Positions 54,835 through 63,567 of a stretch of DNA of 64,000 nt are shown piece by piece (position 1 is the stretch's first letter; every line of letters starts with the position of its first letter). The notes below the pieces were generated by a model. It saw nothing but the letters and a program-made list of their open reading frames with translations. It made no database searches and had not been told where the DNA came from. Position numbers and translations under genes: made by a program. The DNA comes from JAIXUI01 sp943373175. GTDB lineage: Bacteria > Bacteroidota > Bacteroidia > UBA7662 > JAIXUI01. Location of the stretch: contig CALSBM010000003.1 of the NCBI GenBank assembly GCA_943373175.1, positions 1-64,000 of the forward strand, in the 5' to 3' direction.

Positions 54835-55800
54835 TTAGAGTAGTTGTCGGATAATATCGTCGGGACTAAGACCGGCAGACTCTGCTTTGTAAGTGAGCAT
54901 AATTCGGTGACGCAGAATGGGTAATGCTACGGCTTTTACATCCTCAATGTCGGGCGAAAGCTTGCCGAATAACAGCGCGTGGCATTTCGCTCCGATAATC
55001 AGGTATTGAGAAGCGCGAGGGCCTGCACCCCAAGTCAGATAGTCCTGAGCTATTGGCGAAGCTCCCGGTTTGCCTCTACGTGTTTTATGGGTAAGTTGAA
55101 CAGCATATTCTAGCACATTATCGGCTACGGGCACTTTCCGGACTAATTGCTGATATGCCAAAATGTCAGAAGCTTCAAGAACAACTTCCGGAGAAGCGTG
55201 CAAGTTGCCTGTAGTGGCTTTTACCACCTTCAATTCATCTTCAAAACTAGGATAATCGAGCCGGATATTGAACATGAACCGGTCGAGCTGCGCTTCTGGA
55301 AGTGGATAAGTACCTTCCTGCTCAATGGGGTTTTGAGTTGCGAGAACAAAAAATGGCGAAGGAAGTGAATACATCTTCCCCGCAACGGTAATGTGGCGCT
55401 CCTGCATAGCTTCCAGCAGTGCTGCTTGCGTTTTTGGAGGAGTACGATTGATTTCGTCAGCCAAAATGAGGTTCGAAAAAAGAGGCCCCTGAATAAAACG
55501 GAAAGTCTTGCTTTCGTCCAAAATCTCCGATCCGGTAATATCAGAGGGCATTAGGTCGGGAGTAAACTGAATTCTGTTGAAGCTGAGGTTGAGGGCTTTC
55601 GCTATAGTTTGTACTAAGAGTGTTTTAGCAAGCCCCGGAACACCTACCAACAGGCAGTGGCCGTTGCTGAAAATCGAAATCAGCACTTGCCGTACAATTT
55701 CATCCTGGCCGATAATCACTTTGCCTATTTCAGCCATTAGTCGGTCATGGTCCCGGCGCAACTGTTCAGCCAGCCGCAAGTCTTGTTCAGTTGTGTGCAT
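54835..55800 (-). CDS. MoxR-family AAA ATPase
   Basis: Chaperone-like AAA+ ATPase of 321 residues. Walker A is GVPGLAKT, Walker B is ADEINRTPPKTQAALLEAMQE, and the sensor and arginine-finger segments (NPIEQEGTYPLPEAQLDRF) are clear. MoxR proteins usually help insert cofactors or assemble VWA-domain complexes. No VWA gene is visible here; its upstream neighbour is a SurA-like gene, four bases away. Confidence 0.93.
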   Translation of the reverse strand: MHTTEQDLRLAEQLRRDHDRLMAEIGKVIIGQDEIVRQVLISIFSNGHCLLVGVPGLAKTLLVQTIAKALNLSFNRIQFTPDLMPSDITGSEILDESKTFRFIQGPLFSNLILADEINRTPPKTQAALLEAMQERHITVAGKMYSLPSPFFVLATQNPIEQEGTYPLPEAQLDRFMFNIRLDYPSFEDELKVVKATTGNLHASPEVVLEASDILAYQQLVRKVPVADNVLEYAVQLTHKTRRGKPGASPIAQDYLTWGAGPRASQYLIIGAKCHALLFGKLSPDIEDVKAVALPILRHRIMLTYKAESAGLSPDDIIRQLL

Positions 55801-55803
55801 ATA

Positions 55804-57156
55804 TCAAGGAATCCAGCGTTTCAGATTGGTGCAGGTAAGATAAGAAGGGGAGATGTGAATCGCATTACGTTGACGAGCTTTGTTAAACCACGACTGCATG
55901 ATTTGGCCTTTCTTTTTTGTGATTGCAGCTTGCTGAATCTTGCCATAGTCATCGTTGAGGTTGCACCGGTGAGGCGCGGCCTTATTGCTCAGGTAAAAGA
56001 CGCGATATCCCTGTTTCCCATCCTGAGTGGCATAACTACTCGGAGCGGAAAACTGCCCGGGCATGAGTTTTTCCACCTGAAAGTAAATTTCCGGTTGCAT
56101 TTGTTCAGGTGTAAATGAGTTTTGACCAGTCTGTTGGTTTTGAAGCATTCCTCCATTAGCCTTCGTCTCATCATCCATGCTGTACTTTTTCACTGCTTCG
56201 CGAAAAGTAAGTTGCCCATTTTCTAATTGGATACGGATAGAATCGAGGTGTTTACGTGTTTTCTCCAATTCGCTGTTGCTCACGGGGGGCTTTAGTAAAA
56301 TATGGCGGGCATTTACTCGCTCGCCCCGGCGTTCTACTAACTGAAGCAGGTGGTATCCATATTTAGTGCGGATGTTTCCGGAAACTTCTCCCGGCTTTAG
56401 TCGAAATGCTGCTGCTTCAAATTCCGGCACCATTTCCCCTCTTCCGAAAAAACCTAAATCACCGCCTTTTGGAGCAGATCCGGGATCCTGAGAATAGAGT
56501 ATTGCCAAGGTTTCAAATTTTTCCCCCTTCTGAATTCTGGTTCTTATGCCTTCCAATTTTTCAAGGGTATATTCCTTTTGTGCGTCAGTAACTTCGGGAA
56601 ACATCACCAACTGACCTACTTCCAGCTCAGAATCATAGAAAGGAAGGCTGTCAACTGGAATCTGACTGAAATAAGCTTGTACTTCTGATGGAGAAATGCT
56701 CACTTCTTTGGTGAGTTTTTCCTGCATTTTTCCTGCTAAAATTTGCTCTTTCACCGGCCCTCTAAATTCCTCTTTAATTTCGAGGATAGTTTTACCATAG
56801 AACTCTTCCAGTTTCTCTGCACCGCCTACCATTTGGCTGAAGTAGCGAATTCGGCGTTCGATTTGACCGTTAACCTCATCGTCTGAAATTTTTAGAGAGT
56901 CGGACTCAGCCTGCCTAACCAGCAATTTAGCCGTAAGGAGTTGGTCAAGGATTTGGCAGCGCGTTTCCGGATTTACTTTACTCCCGGACTGCCCAAGCTG
57001 TTGCAAATACTCTTGCTCGATGTCCGATTTGAGGATTATTTTATTTCCGATTACGGCTACGATGCCATCAGCGATGGAGTCGTTTATTGCGGGCTGTGCA
57101 CTGAGCGATGTAACTGATGTCATCATTGCAAGCAGAATCAGCAGAAGGAATCTCAT
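55804..57156 (-). CDS. SurA-like peptidyl-prolyl isomerase
   Basis: Periplasmic folding chaperone for outer-membrane proteins. Signal peptide 1-21; SurA N-terminal helical domain (25-150); first parvulin domain about 170-270 (PKGGDLGFFGRGEMVPEFEAAA) and a second, weaker one about 280-400 (VNARHILLK). 450 residues fit. It overlaps the upstream isomerase-like lipoprotein gene by four bases and lies four bases from the MoxR gene. Confidence 0.92.
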   Translation of the reverse strand: MRFLLLILLAMMTSVTSLSAQPAINDSIADGIVAVIGNKIILKSDIEQEYLQQLGQSGSKVNPETRCQILDQLLTAKLLVRQAESDSLKISDDEVNGQIERRIRYFSQMVGGAEKLEEFYGKTILEIKEEFRGPVKEQILAGKMQEKLTKEVSISPSEVQAYFSQIPVDSLPFYDSELEVGQLVMFPEVTDAQKEYTLEKLEGIRTRIQKGEKFETLAILYSQDPGSAPKGGDLGFFGRGEMVPEFEAAAFRLKPGEVSGNIRTKYGYHLLQLVERRGERVNARHILLKPPVSNSELEKTRKHLDSIRIQLENGQLTFREAVKKYSMDDETKANGGMLQNQQTGQNSFTPEQMQPEIYFQVEKLMPGQFSAPSSYATQDGKQGYRVFYLSNKAAPHRCNLNDDYGKIQQAAITKKKGQIMQSWFNKARQRNAIHISPSYLTCTNLKRWIP

Positions 57157-58025
57157 GGGTAAGGGGTCTCGATGCTTTTATTATTAAGCGCTTTTTGATA
57201 TAAATCTTCCTGCTTGTTGAGCAGGTGTTGGTTTTGCTTGTGCAAAAGTAGCAGCTTTCGGGTATTGGATTGGGCGTAATCGTAAGGAGCAGTTTCACCG
57301 GCACGCTTGAAGCCAGCTACCCACATTATGAATACGGTAGTTGAATCGGACTGACGAATCAGTTGGCCGGAAGCAAGGTTATTGATTCTATTTCTTAGTC
57401 CTATGTTCATCTGGTTAAAAATGGCATCTGCAGAAAACCAGGTACTGTCATTGAGGTGCGTGTAGCGCGCAAAACGCAGACAATAGTCATTCAGTTGTTC
57501 TGCTTCATTTTTATTCCTACTTCTGATAACACGTTCTACCCAGTCTAATCTCGGCGCAGCCCGTGGCAGGATAATCACTCGCCCTTTGAATACAGGTTCG
57601 GCGAGGCTGAATAAAGACGGGTTAGCACGAAAAAAGCTATCACATTCTTCTTGAGTACTGGAAGTATCGGTTTCAGATTTCAATTTCGTTTCTATTCTTC
57701 GAAGTAAAAGCTGCCGCTTGTATGATTGTAGTTCTTTTTCTAAAGATTGCTCTTCTTGGTTTAATAGCTTATCCGCTTGTTGAAGTAATACTTCTTCTCT
57801 CAGCCAGTTGCGCGTAAACTGACGCACCATTTCGGAGGAGTCAGACGGGTTAGTGCCTAATGGAACTAATCCGTCTAAGTCGCTAGGATATAGTTCACGA
57901 TCTCCTGCTCTTGCCAGTGCATTGTCGCTTATAGTGCCTTGGTTTTGAGGCTGACATGCCAAAATAAGCCCATTTAGTCCCCAATAAAATAGTTTCGTTA
58001 GAAGGGAGTGGTTGTATTTAAGCAT
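57153..58025 (-). CDS. Lipoprotein related to SurA/PpiC folding factors
   Basis: 290-residue exported protein. The N-terminal LILAC is a plausible lipobox with Cys24, so it may be a lipoprotein. The N-terminal half (residues 35-120) resembles a SurA-type helical domain, including RNWLREEVLLQQAD, followed by a region weakly reminiscent of a parvulin domain. No clear catalytic isomerase site is seen. It overlaps the SurA-like gene and probably works with it in outer-membrane protein folding. Confidence 0.7.
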   Translation of the reverse strand: MLKYNHSLLTKLFYWGLNGLILACQPQNQGTISDNALARAGDRELYPSDLDGLVPLGTNPSDSSEMVRQFTRNWLREEVLLQQADKLLNQEEQSLEKELQSYKRQLLLRRIETKLKSETDTSSTQEECDSFFRANPSLFSLAEPVFKGRVIILPRAAPRLDWVERVIRSRNKNEAEQLNDYCLRFARYTHLNDSTWFSADAIFNQMNIGLRNRINNLASGQLIRQSDSTTVFIMWVAGFKRAGETAPYDYAQSNTRKLLLLHKQNQHLLNKQEDLYQKALNNKSIETPYP

Positions 58026-58104
58026 GATTCTGGTAAAATGACCAAAAGGAAATAGGTAGAAACTTAGAGTAGAATATGCCTTTGCTTTGGTTCAAATTAA
58101 GCAT

Positions 58105-58137
58105 AAAAAAGGGCGACTTCTGAATGAAGCCGCCCTT
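58105..58137 (-). terminator. Terminator of the T9SS cargo gene
   Basis: AAGGGCGGCTTC pairs with GAAGTCGCCCTT around a short loop, followed by a T run on the minus strand, 18 bases after the gene's stop. Confidence 0.85.
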
Positions 58138-58154
58138 AGAAAACGTTGATAAAA

Positions 58155-58844
58155 TCAGAACTTTTGAAATGTTCTGCTGATTAATACTCCCTGTTGAGGT
58201 GCATTAAGACGGATGATGTAAGTGCCGCGAGGAAGGTGGCTAACCTGCAAGGGAATAATGTCGTCCATTGGGTTGATAGCCTCAGTAAGCATCTTAGTGC
58301 CAATTACCGAATACACTTCAATAGTACCACTGCGAATGTTGTCTGAAACTTTAACATTCAGAACATTGCGAGTAGGATTAGGATAGAAGTTTATAGAAGG
58401 TTTGGTATGATCGGCAACATTGGTTACAAAGGCAGTCCCTTGAAAAGTAAGAACTCGCGATGTTCCAGTTCCAGCAAGTGGACTTACACGAATACGGGTA
58501 GTTCCAGAGCCAGAAGTGCTGTTAATGAAAAAGTGTAAATCCAGGCGGGTTGTGCCATTTGCTGGGATGGTAAGCGTCATACTATCAACAGTAGGAGCAT
58601 AGCAACTGCCGTTTTCATCGCATATAGCGCTTTGCCACATCTGAGGAAGATTATTTACAAAGCGAATCCACTTTAGCGTAAGAGGAGAATTAGTATTGTT
58701 TTTTAAAGTGGCCTTAGTTATCACTTCGAAATCAGCACTAACGCCCGAGGCAGATACGGTATCTGGGCTTAACAGCGTCCAACTTTGTGAGTGAGCAGAC
58801 ACTGATACAACCAGAAGGGTGAGAAGCGTAAATATTTTCTTCAT
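58155..58844 (-). CDS. Secreted protein with T9SS type A sorting domain
   Basis: 229-residue secreted protein: signal peptide 1-19, an immunoglobulin-like beta domain (residues 25-130), and a C-terminal sorting domain from about 150 (SINFYPNPTRNVLNVKV ... GTYIIRL). Function of the beta domain is unknown; it may be cell-surface or released cargo of the type IX system. Own terminator downstream. Confidence 0.87.
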   Translation of the reverse strand: MKKIFTLLTLLVVSVSAHSQSWTLLSPDTVSASGVSADFEVITKATLKNNTNSPLTLKWIRFVNNLPQMWQSAICDENGSCYAPTVDSMTLTIPANGTTRLDLHFFINSTSGSGTTRIRVSPLAGTGTSRVLTFQGTAFVTNVADHTKPSINFYPNPTRNVLNVKVSDNIRSGTIEVYSVIGTKMLTEAINPMDDIIPLQVSHLPRGTYIIRLNAPQQGVLISRTFQKF

Positions 58845-58947
58845 CGTGGTACAACGTTTAAGACTGACTCGGCTGCAAATACTTCGCCAGTATCACAAAG
58901 ATAGGCAAAGAGTTAAGGTGTTGATGTGATTAACTAAACTTTAACTA

Positions 58948-59655
58948 TTAATGCAAAGGAACTTCAATAAGCAGTAATGTGCTGTTAGATAACGGGTTAA
59001 AAGTAATACTTTCGAAATCTTCAACCCCAAGTCCATCCCTCTGTTTTAACTCGATGCCTGCCACTTCTATATGTCCACTAATCACAAAAGCATAAACCCC
59101 ATTTCCCTCGAAATGCGGAGTAAAGGAAAGTGGTTGCCCGGAATCCAAATCAGCAAGGTAGAATACTGCCTGTTGGTTGATAGCCAACGCTCCTTCATGT
59201 TCTGAGGAGACCACTCCCTGCCACTTGTTTTTTCTATCATTCGAATTAAAAAGTTTCTGCTCATACCGGGGTGCGATATTGCGTTCACGCGGCAAAATCC
59301 AGATTTGCAAAAAATGGGTTTCCTTATCCTTATAGTGATTGAACTCGCTGTGCGTCAGTCCGGTTCCTGCACTCATAATCTGAACTTCTCCCGGATAGAT
59401 TACTTGCTGATGACCGGTGCTGTCTTTGTGTTCGATAGCACCTTGGAGTGGAATTGATACTATCTCCATGTTATCATGTGGGTGAGTTCCAAAACCACTT
59501 CCACCGGCAATCTGATCATCATTGAGCACCCGCAGAGCTCCAAACTGATTCCGGTCAGGATGGAAATAACGGCCAAAGGAAAAAGTATGTCGGCTCTTGA
59601 GCCAGCCAAAATCGGCAACTCCGCGACTGTCGGCAGTATGAAGTACTGTTTTCAT
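58948..59655 (-). CDS. Pirin-family bicupin protein
   Basis: 235-residue cytoplasmic protein with two cupin folds. Metal ligands are in the HPHDNMEIVS and HSEFNHY motifs (three His and one Glu). Some pirins oxidise quercetin; others act in regulation. No assignment between these can be made. It stands alone and is divergent from the kynurenine monooxygenase gene. Confidence 0.92.
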   Translation of the reverse strand: MKTVLHTADSRGVADFGWLKSRHTFSFGRYFHPDRNQFGALRVLNDDQIAGGSGFGTHPHDNMEIVSIPLQGAIEHKDSTGHQQVIYPGEVQIMSAGTGLTHSEFNHYKDKETHFLQIWILPRERNIAPRYEQKLFNSNDRKNKWQGVVSSEHEGALAINQQAVFYLADLDSGQPLSFTPHFEGNGVYAFVISGHIEVAGIELKQRDGLGVEDFESITFNPLSNSTLLLIEVPLH

Positions 59656-59757
59656 ATATGTTTAAACAAATAACAGAATTTAGGGGAGATGATTCCCTAA
59701 AAAATCAAAAAAAATAGACTCTTATCATTTCAAATTGCAGAAAGCCGTTAACGCCTC

Positions 59758-59765
59758 TAATTTTG
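59758..59765 (+). promoter_or_regulatory. -7 promoter box TAATTTTG for the kynurenine monooxygenase gene
   Basis: Exact TAnnTTTG match ending three bases before ATG 59769, with a TTG about 20 bases upstream that could be the -33 element. Confidence 0.65.
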
Positions 59766-59768
59766 AGC

Positions 59769-61142
59769 ATGGCAACCTCGCAAAAGCATTGCAGCATTTT
59801 AGGTGCGGGCCTCGTAGGCTCACTGTTATCCGTTTACATGGCACGCCGTGGTTATCAGGTTGACGTATATGAACGACGCCCCGATCTTCGTAAATCAGGG
59901 CAATACGGTGGAAGATCAATCAACTTGGCGTTAAGCGACCGTGGATTTCGTGCATTAGAGCGTGTTGGACTTGCAGACGCAGTAAGGGCAGTTGGAATAC
60001 CGATGTATGGAAGGATGATGCATCATCAAGATGGTCGTTTAGTTTACCAGCCGTATGGTAAAGAAGGCCAAGCCATTTACTCGGTTTCCCGTGCGGGACT
60101 CAACTTTACCCTGATGGACCTGGCAGAGCAAGAAAAGGGGGTAAAACTGCACTTTAATCACCGTTGTACTGAGGTAGAATTGCGAAAGAAGACCCTTAGC
60201 TTCGAACATCCCGAGGCTGTTGAGCCTGTACATGTGCCATATGAGTTGCTCTTTGGCTCTGATGGTGCGTTTTCTGCCTTACGAGGCAGCATGATGAAGT
60301 CGGATCGTTTTGATTACAGCCAGGATTATTTGAACCACGGCTACAAGGAGCTAACTATTTTACCCGACGAAAACGGTGGCTTTCGTATGGAGAAATACGC
60401 CTTGCACATCTGGCCGAGAGGTCAATACATGCTCATTGCGTTGCCTAATCCTGATGGCAGTTTCACCTGTACCTTGTTTTTCCCTTTCGAAGGTGAGCCT
60501 TCCTTCTCAAGCCTCGATACTCCTGAAAAAGTACATGCCTTTTTTGAAGAAGTATTTCCGGATACTCTTACCCTGATGCCGCATTTGGTGGAAGAGTACT
60601 TGGCCAATCCCACTTCATCCCTCATGACAGTGCATTGTACACCCTGGGTTTTTGGTGGGCATACCACATTAATTGGCGACGCAGCACATGCTATTGTGCC
60701 ATTTTATGGACAAGGAATGAACTGCGGCTTTGAAGATTGCCGTGTCCTCGACGATTTGATTAATCAACTCGGCGACAACTGGGAGACTGTTTTGCCAGAG
60801 TTTGAACGTCTGAGAAAGCCTGATGGAGACGCTATCGCTCGATTAGCTAAAGATAACTTCATTGAAATGCGCGATTTGGTTGCGGATCCTGAGTTTTTAC
60901 TCAGGAAGAAGATTGAAGCCCGCATTTTCGAACATTACCCGGATGATTGGGTGCCGCTATACACCATGGTCACCTTTAGTCCCGACATTCGGTATTCGGA
61001 GGCACTCCGAAGAGGAAAGGCTCAAGAACGCATCATGGATGAAGTAATGGCTATGCCGGATATTCATCGAAACTGGGAAACTCCTGAGGTGTTCCAACGT
61101 ATATGTGAAGTTGTTAGACTGAACCATTTTGGCCGTGTTTAA
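59769..61142 (+). CDS. kmo: Kynurenine 3-monooxygenase
   Basis: FAD-dependent aromatic hydroxylase that converts kynurenine to 3-hydroxykynurenine in tryptophan breakdown or NAD synthesis. The FAD motif GAGLVGSLLSVYMARRG is at residue 12 or so, followed by GRSINLALSDRGFRAL, and GDAAHAIVPFYGQGMN, the second FAD motif. 457 residues is normal. The frame is open to a TTG at 59763, but the promoter box overlaps it, so ATG 59769 is chosen. No other kynurenine genes are adjacent. Confidence 0.93.
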   Translation: MATSQKHCSILGAGLVGSLLSVYMARRGYQVDVYERRPDLRKSGQYGGRSINLALSDRGFRALERVGLADAVRAVGIPMYGRMMHHQDGRLVYQPYGKEGQAIYSVSRAGLNFTLMDLAEQEKGVKLHFNHRCTEVELRKKTLSFEHPEAVEPVHVPYELLFGSDGAFSALRGSMMKSDRFDYSQDYLNHGYKELTILPDENGGFRMEKYALHIWPRGQYMLIALPNPDGSFTCTLFFPFEGEPSFSSLDTPEKVHAFFEEVFPDTLTLMPHLVEEYLANPTSSLMTVHCTPWVFGGHTTLIGDAAHAIVPFYGQGMNCGFEDCRVLDDLINQLGDNWETVLPEFERLRKPDGDAIARLAKDNFIEMRDLVADPEFLLRKKIEARIFEHYPDDWVPLYTMVTFSPDIRYSEALRRGKAQERIMDEVMAMPDIHRNWETPEVFQRICEVVRLNHFGRV

Positions 61143-61590
61143 ACCCATACATAATCAATGGCCTTACTTGCTTTTTCGTGCTGTAGGCCTTTCGTTAGCG
61201 ATTGGTATTGGGCTTTATCCGTTTGTAGAAGGAACCATGGAAACCGAACAGGCTTCATTGTTTGCACTTGGTGTGCTTGGATTGTATGCCATAATCTATT
61301 TCTTAGTTAGACCTTCCTATGCAGTGATTGAGTACGCTAAGGGGAGTTTGTATGTTAGCACCCAAAGGGAAGAGGCAGATAATGAATTCTATTTGGAAAT
61401 ACCGGTTAGTGAAATTGTGAAATACGAGTTGAAGTCCAAATCCATGGGTATGGGATTAGAACTGGTGGTTTACCGGGATGCTGGTGCACATTGGCTGAAA
61501 AGTAAGCCTGTTGTTATGGCGCCATTAGTTCCTGGAACCAGAGAACGACTCCGTCGGCAATTAGAAGCTTTGCTGAATCGGGAAAACTGA
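61129..61590 (+). CDS. Small membrane-anchored protein with a PH-like domain
   Basis: About 153 residues; unrecognised. Two N-terminal helices (LLFRAVGLSLAIGIGLYPF and ALGVLGLYAIIYFLV) are followed by a soluble beta-rich part (YVSTQREEADNEFYLEIPV ... LELVVYRDAG) similar to small PH-like domains. It overlaps kmo by 14 bases and has only a TTG or GTG start (61129 or 61135); the start is uncertain. Probably co-transcribed with kmo. Confidence 0.6.
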   Translation: MAVFKPIHNQWPYLLFRAVGLSLAIGIGLYPFVEGTMETEQASLFALGVLGLYAIIYFLVRPSYAVIEYAKGSLYVSTQREEADNEFYLEIPVSEIVKYELKSKSMGMGLELVVYRDAGAHWLKSKPVVMAPLVPGTRERLRRQLEALLNREN

Positions 61591-61630
61591 GTTTTTTCTT
61601 CTTATCCTTGTTGAATTGTAGATTGAAGTC

Positions 61631-62458
61631 ATGCAGCACGAATCCACCGAAGTTCTGTACCATAAAGTTTTCTTCCACAGTGATGCGGCAGAATGGGTCG
61701 TTTTTGTACATGGTGCAGGTGGCAGCAGCAACATTTGGTATAAGCAATTGCGGGCTTACCGCTCCTATTTTAATTTATTACTGATTGATTTACGAGGCCA
61801 TGGCAGAAGCCAGCATCGTATGGAAGAATGGGCTCGCGAACAGTACTCATTCCGAGAAATTGGCCAGGAAGTAATGGATGTATTGAATTTTCGGGGTATT
61901 GAAAAAGCGCATTTTGTAGGGATTTCACTCGGCACTATTCTTATCCGCATGATTGGAGAGGATTTTCCCGATCGGGTGAAGTCCATGATTATGGGTGGCG
62001 CGATAATCCGATTAAATCTTCGTTCACAACTATTGGTATGGGCTGGCCGAATTGTCCGGCGTTTTGTTCCCTTTATGTGGATTTACAAACTGTGTGCTTT
62101 GATTATCATGCCCAGAACTCGGCATAAAGAAAGCCGTCTGTTATTTGTAAACGAAGCGCGAAAGGTGGCTCATAAGGAGTTTATTCGTTGGTTTAAACTT
62201 ACCAATCAGCTTAACCCTTTACTGAAATTTTTCAGGGAGAAAGACCTTGGAATTCCCACCTTATACCTCATGGGCGACGAAGATCACATGTTTCTTCCGG
62301 GAGTAAAGCAAGTTGTTGGCTGGCACAGAAAAGCGTGGTTAGAAATCATACGTCAGTCTGGGCATGTGTGCAATGTGGATCAACCTGAAGATTTCAACCG
62401 CATTTCTATTGACTTTATCCGAAGAATCTCTGGGGTTAAGACCCTAACGGAGGCTTAG
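61631..62458 (+). CDS. Alpha/beta hydrolase
   Basis: 275-residue cytosolic hydrolase. HGAGGSSNIW forms the oxyanion-hole region, the nucleophile lies in FVGISLGT (G-x-S-x-G), and the acid and base are likely in LMGDEDHMF and SGHVCN. The substrate (ester, amide or epoxide) is unknown. It starts 41 bases after the small PH-like protein gene and converges on the M48 gene, the stops adjoining. Confidence 0.88.
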   Translation: MQHESTEVLYHKVFFHSDAAEWVVFVHGAGGSSNIWYKQLRAYRSYFNLLLIDLRGHGRSQHRMEEWAREQYSFREIGQEVMDVLNFRGIEKAHFVGISLGTILIRMIGEDFPDRVKSMIMGGAIIRLNLRSQLLVWAGRIVRRFVPFMWIYKLCALIIMPRTRHKESRLLFVNEARKVAHKEFIRWFKLTNQLNPLLKFFREKDLGIPTLYLMGDEDHMFLPGVKQVVGWHRKAWLEIIRQSGHVCNVDQPEDFNRISIDFIRRISGVKTLTEA

Positions 62459-63508
62459 TTACCAACCCATCAACGATACCCGCTCTTTCAACGCTTTGAA
62501 TGCTTCAACAGGCAAAGGTTGTGTAGAGGATTGAGGATTATTTTCCTGCCAAGTTCTAGCTGTTTCTTGTCGTTCTGTGCTGAGTGGATGTGTGCTCAAG
62601 AAAGGAGGCGGTTCAAGTGCTTTACTTTCTACCGATAATATACTGAACAGGCTATCCATTCCGGAAACAGGAAATTGATGTTTGTGTAAGTACTTCAAGC
62701 CGTATTCGTCGGCCTGGCTTTCCATTTTTCTTGAATAGGAAAGTTTCTGGAGCTCTTCTCCTAACCAGATAGCTGAAGCATCGCCAAAAATTAGGCTTAA
62801 CACGATAGCACCGGAAAACTGCCTCATGAGGCTGCGAAGGGAATGCCTTAGCCTTATATGGCCAACTTCATGGCTCAATAGTGCCGCCAGTGGGGCAGGG
62901 TTTTGCATTTTATTCAACAAACCAGTGTAAACCACCACATGTCCGGGAATGGCATAGGCATTCACTACTTCTGATTCTGCCAAATGAAATTTGATGTCAT
63001 TAAATCCAATCTTATTCCCAAAATCTTGAAGCCGTACTGAGCCTATTGAATCCAGCTTTTCTTTGCTTCTAATATCTTGAAATAGCATTTCTCCCAGTTT
63101 TTGTTCGTGCTCCTTCGAAACAAGATTGGTCATTTGCTCGCTAAGAAATGGCAAACCTTTGAAATAAAACCAAAGGCAAACTGCTGCAACAATAAGTAAA
63201 ATAAGACCCAACCAACCGAGGATATGTCGGGTTCTTACTTCCATAAATTTGTGATTATCGGATTTCCACTCGGTTGTGAACCGGTGAATAAAATCGGGGT
63301 CAGAAGCAAAAATGGTTTGATAGGGATACCTCGAAGTTTTTAACTCGATACCACCATCTTTAGGTGCAAAATGAGTAATAGCGGAGGAAGGCAGACGGTA
63401 CTGACGACCATCTTCAGTATCGATTAGCCACTCATGGGCTTGCCAAGTTAAATGGGCATGAACAGGCGGTTTAGAACCTCCGTCTTGATAAGTGATAATG
63501 TATGGCAT
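62459..63508 (-). CDS. M48-family membrane metallopeptidase
   Basis: 349-residue peptidase with an N-terminal PH-like domain (residues 1-90), one membrane helix (HILGWLGLILLIVAAVCLWF), and a catalytic domain with SHEVGHIRLRH (HExxH) plus the third zinc ligand in ESQADEYGL. The C-terminal STHPLSTER is a family motif. It probably takes part in envelope protein quality control. ATG 63508 is preferred to an upstream TTG at 63520. Confidence 0.9.
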   Translation of the reverse strand: MPYIITYQDGGSKPPVHAHLTWQAHEWLIDTEDGRQYRLPSSAITHFAPKDGGIELKTSRYPYQTIFASDPDFIHRFTTEWKSDNHKFMEVRTRHILGWLGLILLIVAAVCLWFYFKGLPFLSEQMTNLVSKEHEQKLGEMLFQDIRSKEKLDSIGSVRLQDFGNKIGFNDIKFHLAESEVVNAYAIPGHVVVYTGLLNKMQNPAPLAALLSHEVGHIRLRHSLRSLMRQFSGAIVLSLIFGDASAIWLGEELQKLSYSRKMESQADEYGLKYLHKHQFPVSGMDSLFSILSVESKALEPPPFLSTHPLSTERQETARTWQENNPQSSTQPLPVEAFKALKERVSLMGW

Positions 63509-63567
63509 TTTGTTAAGCAACGAAAGTTTTAAGCGTTCTCACGACTAAAAAGTTTCGTAAAACAGGA

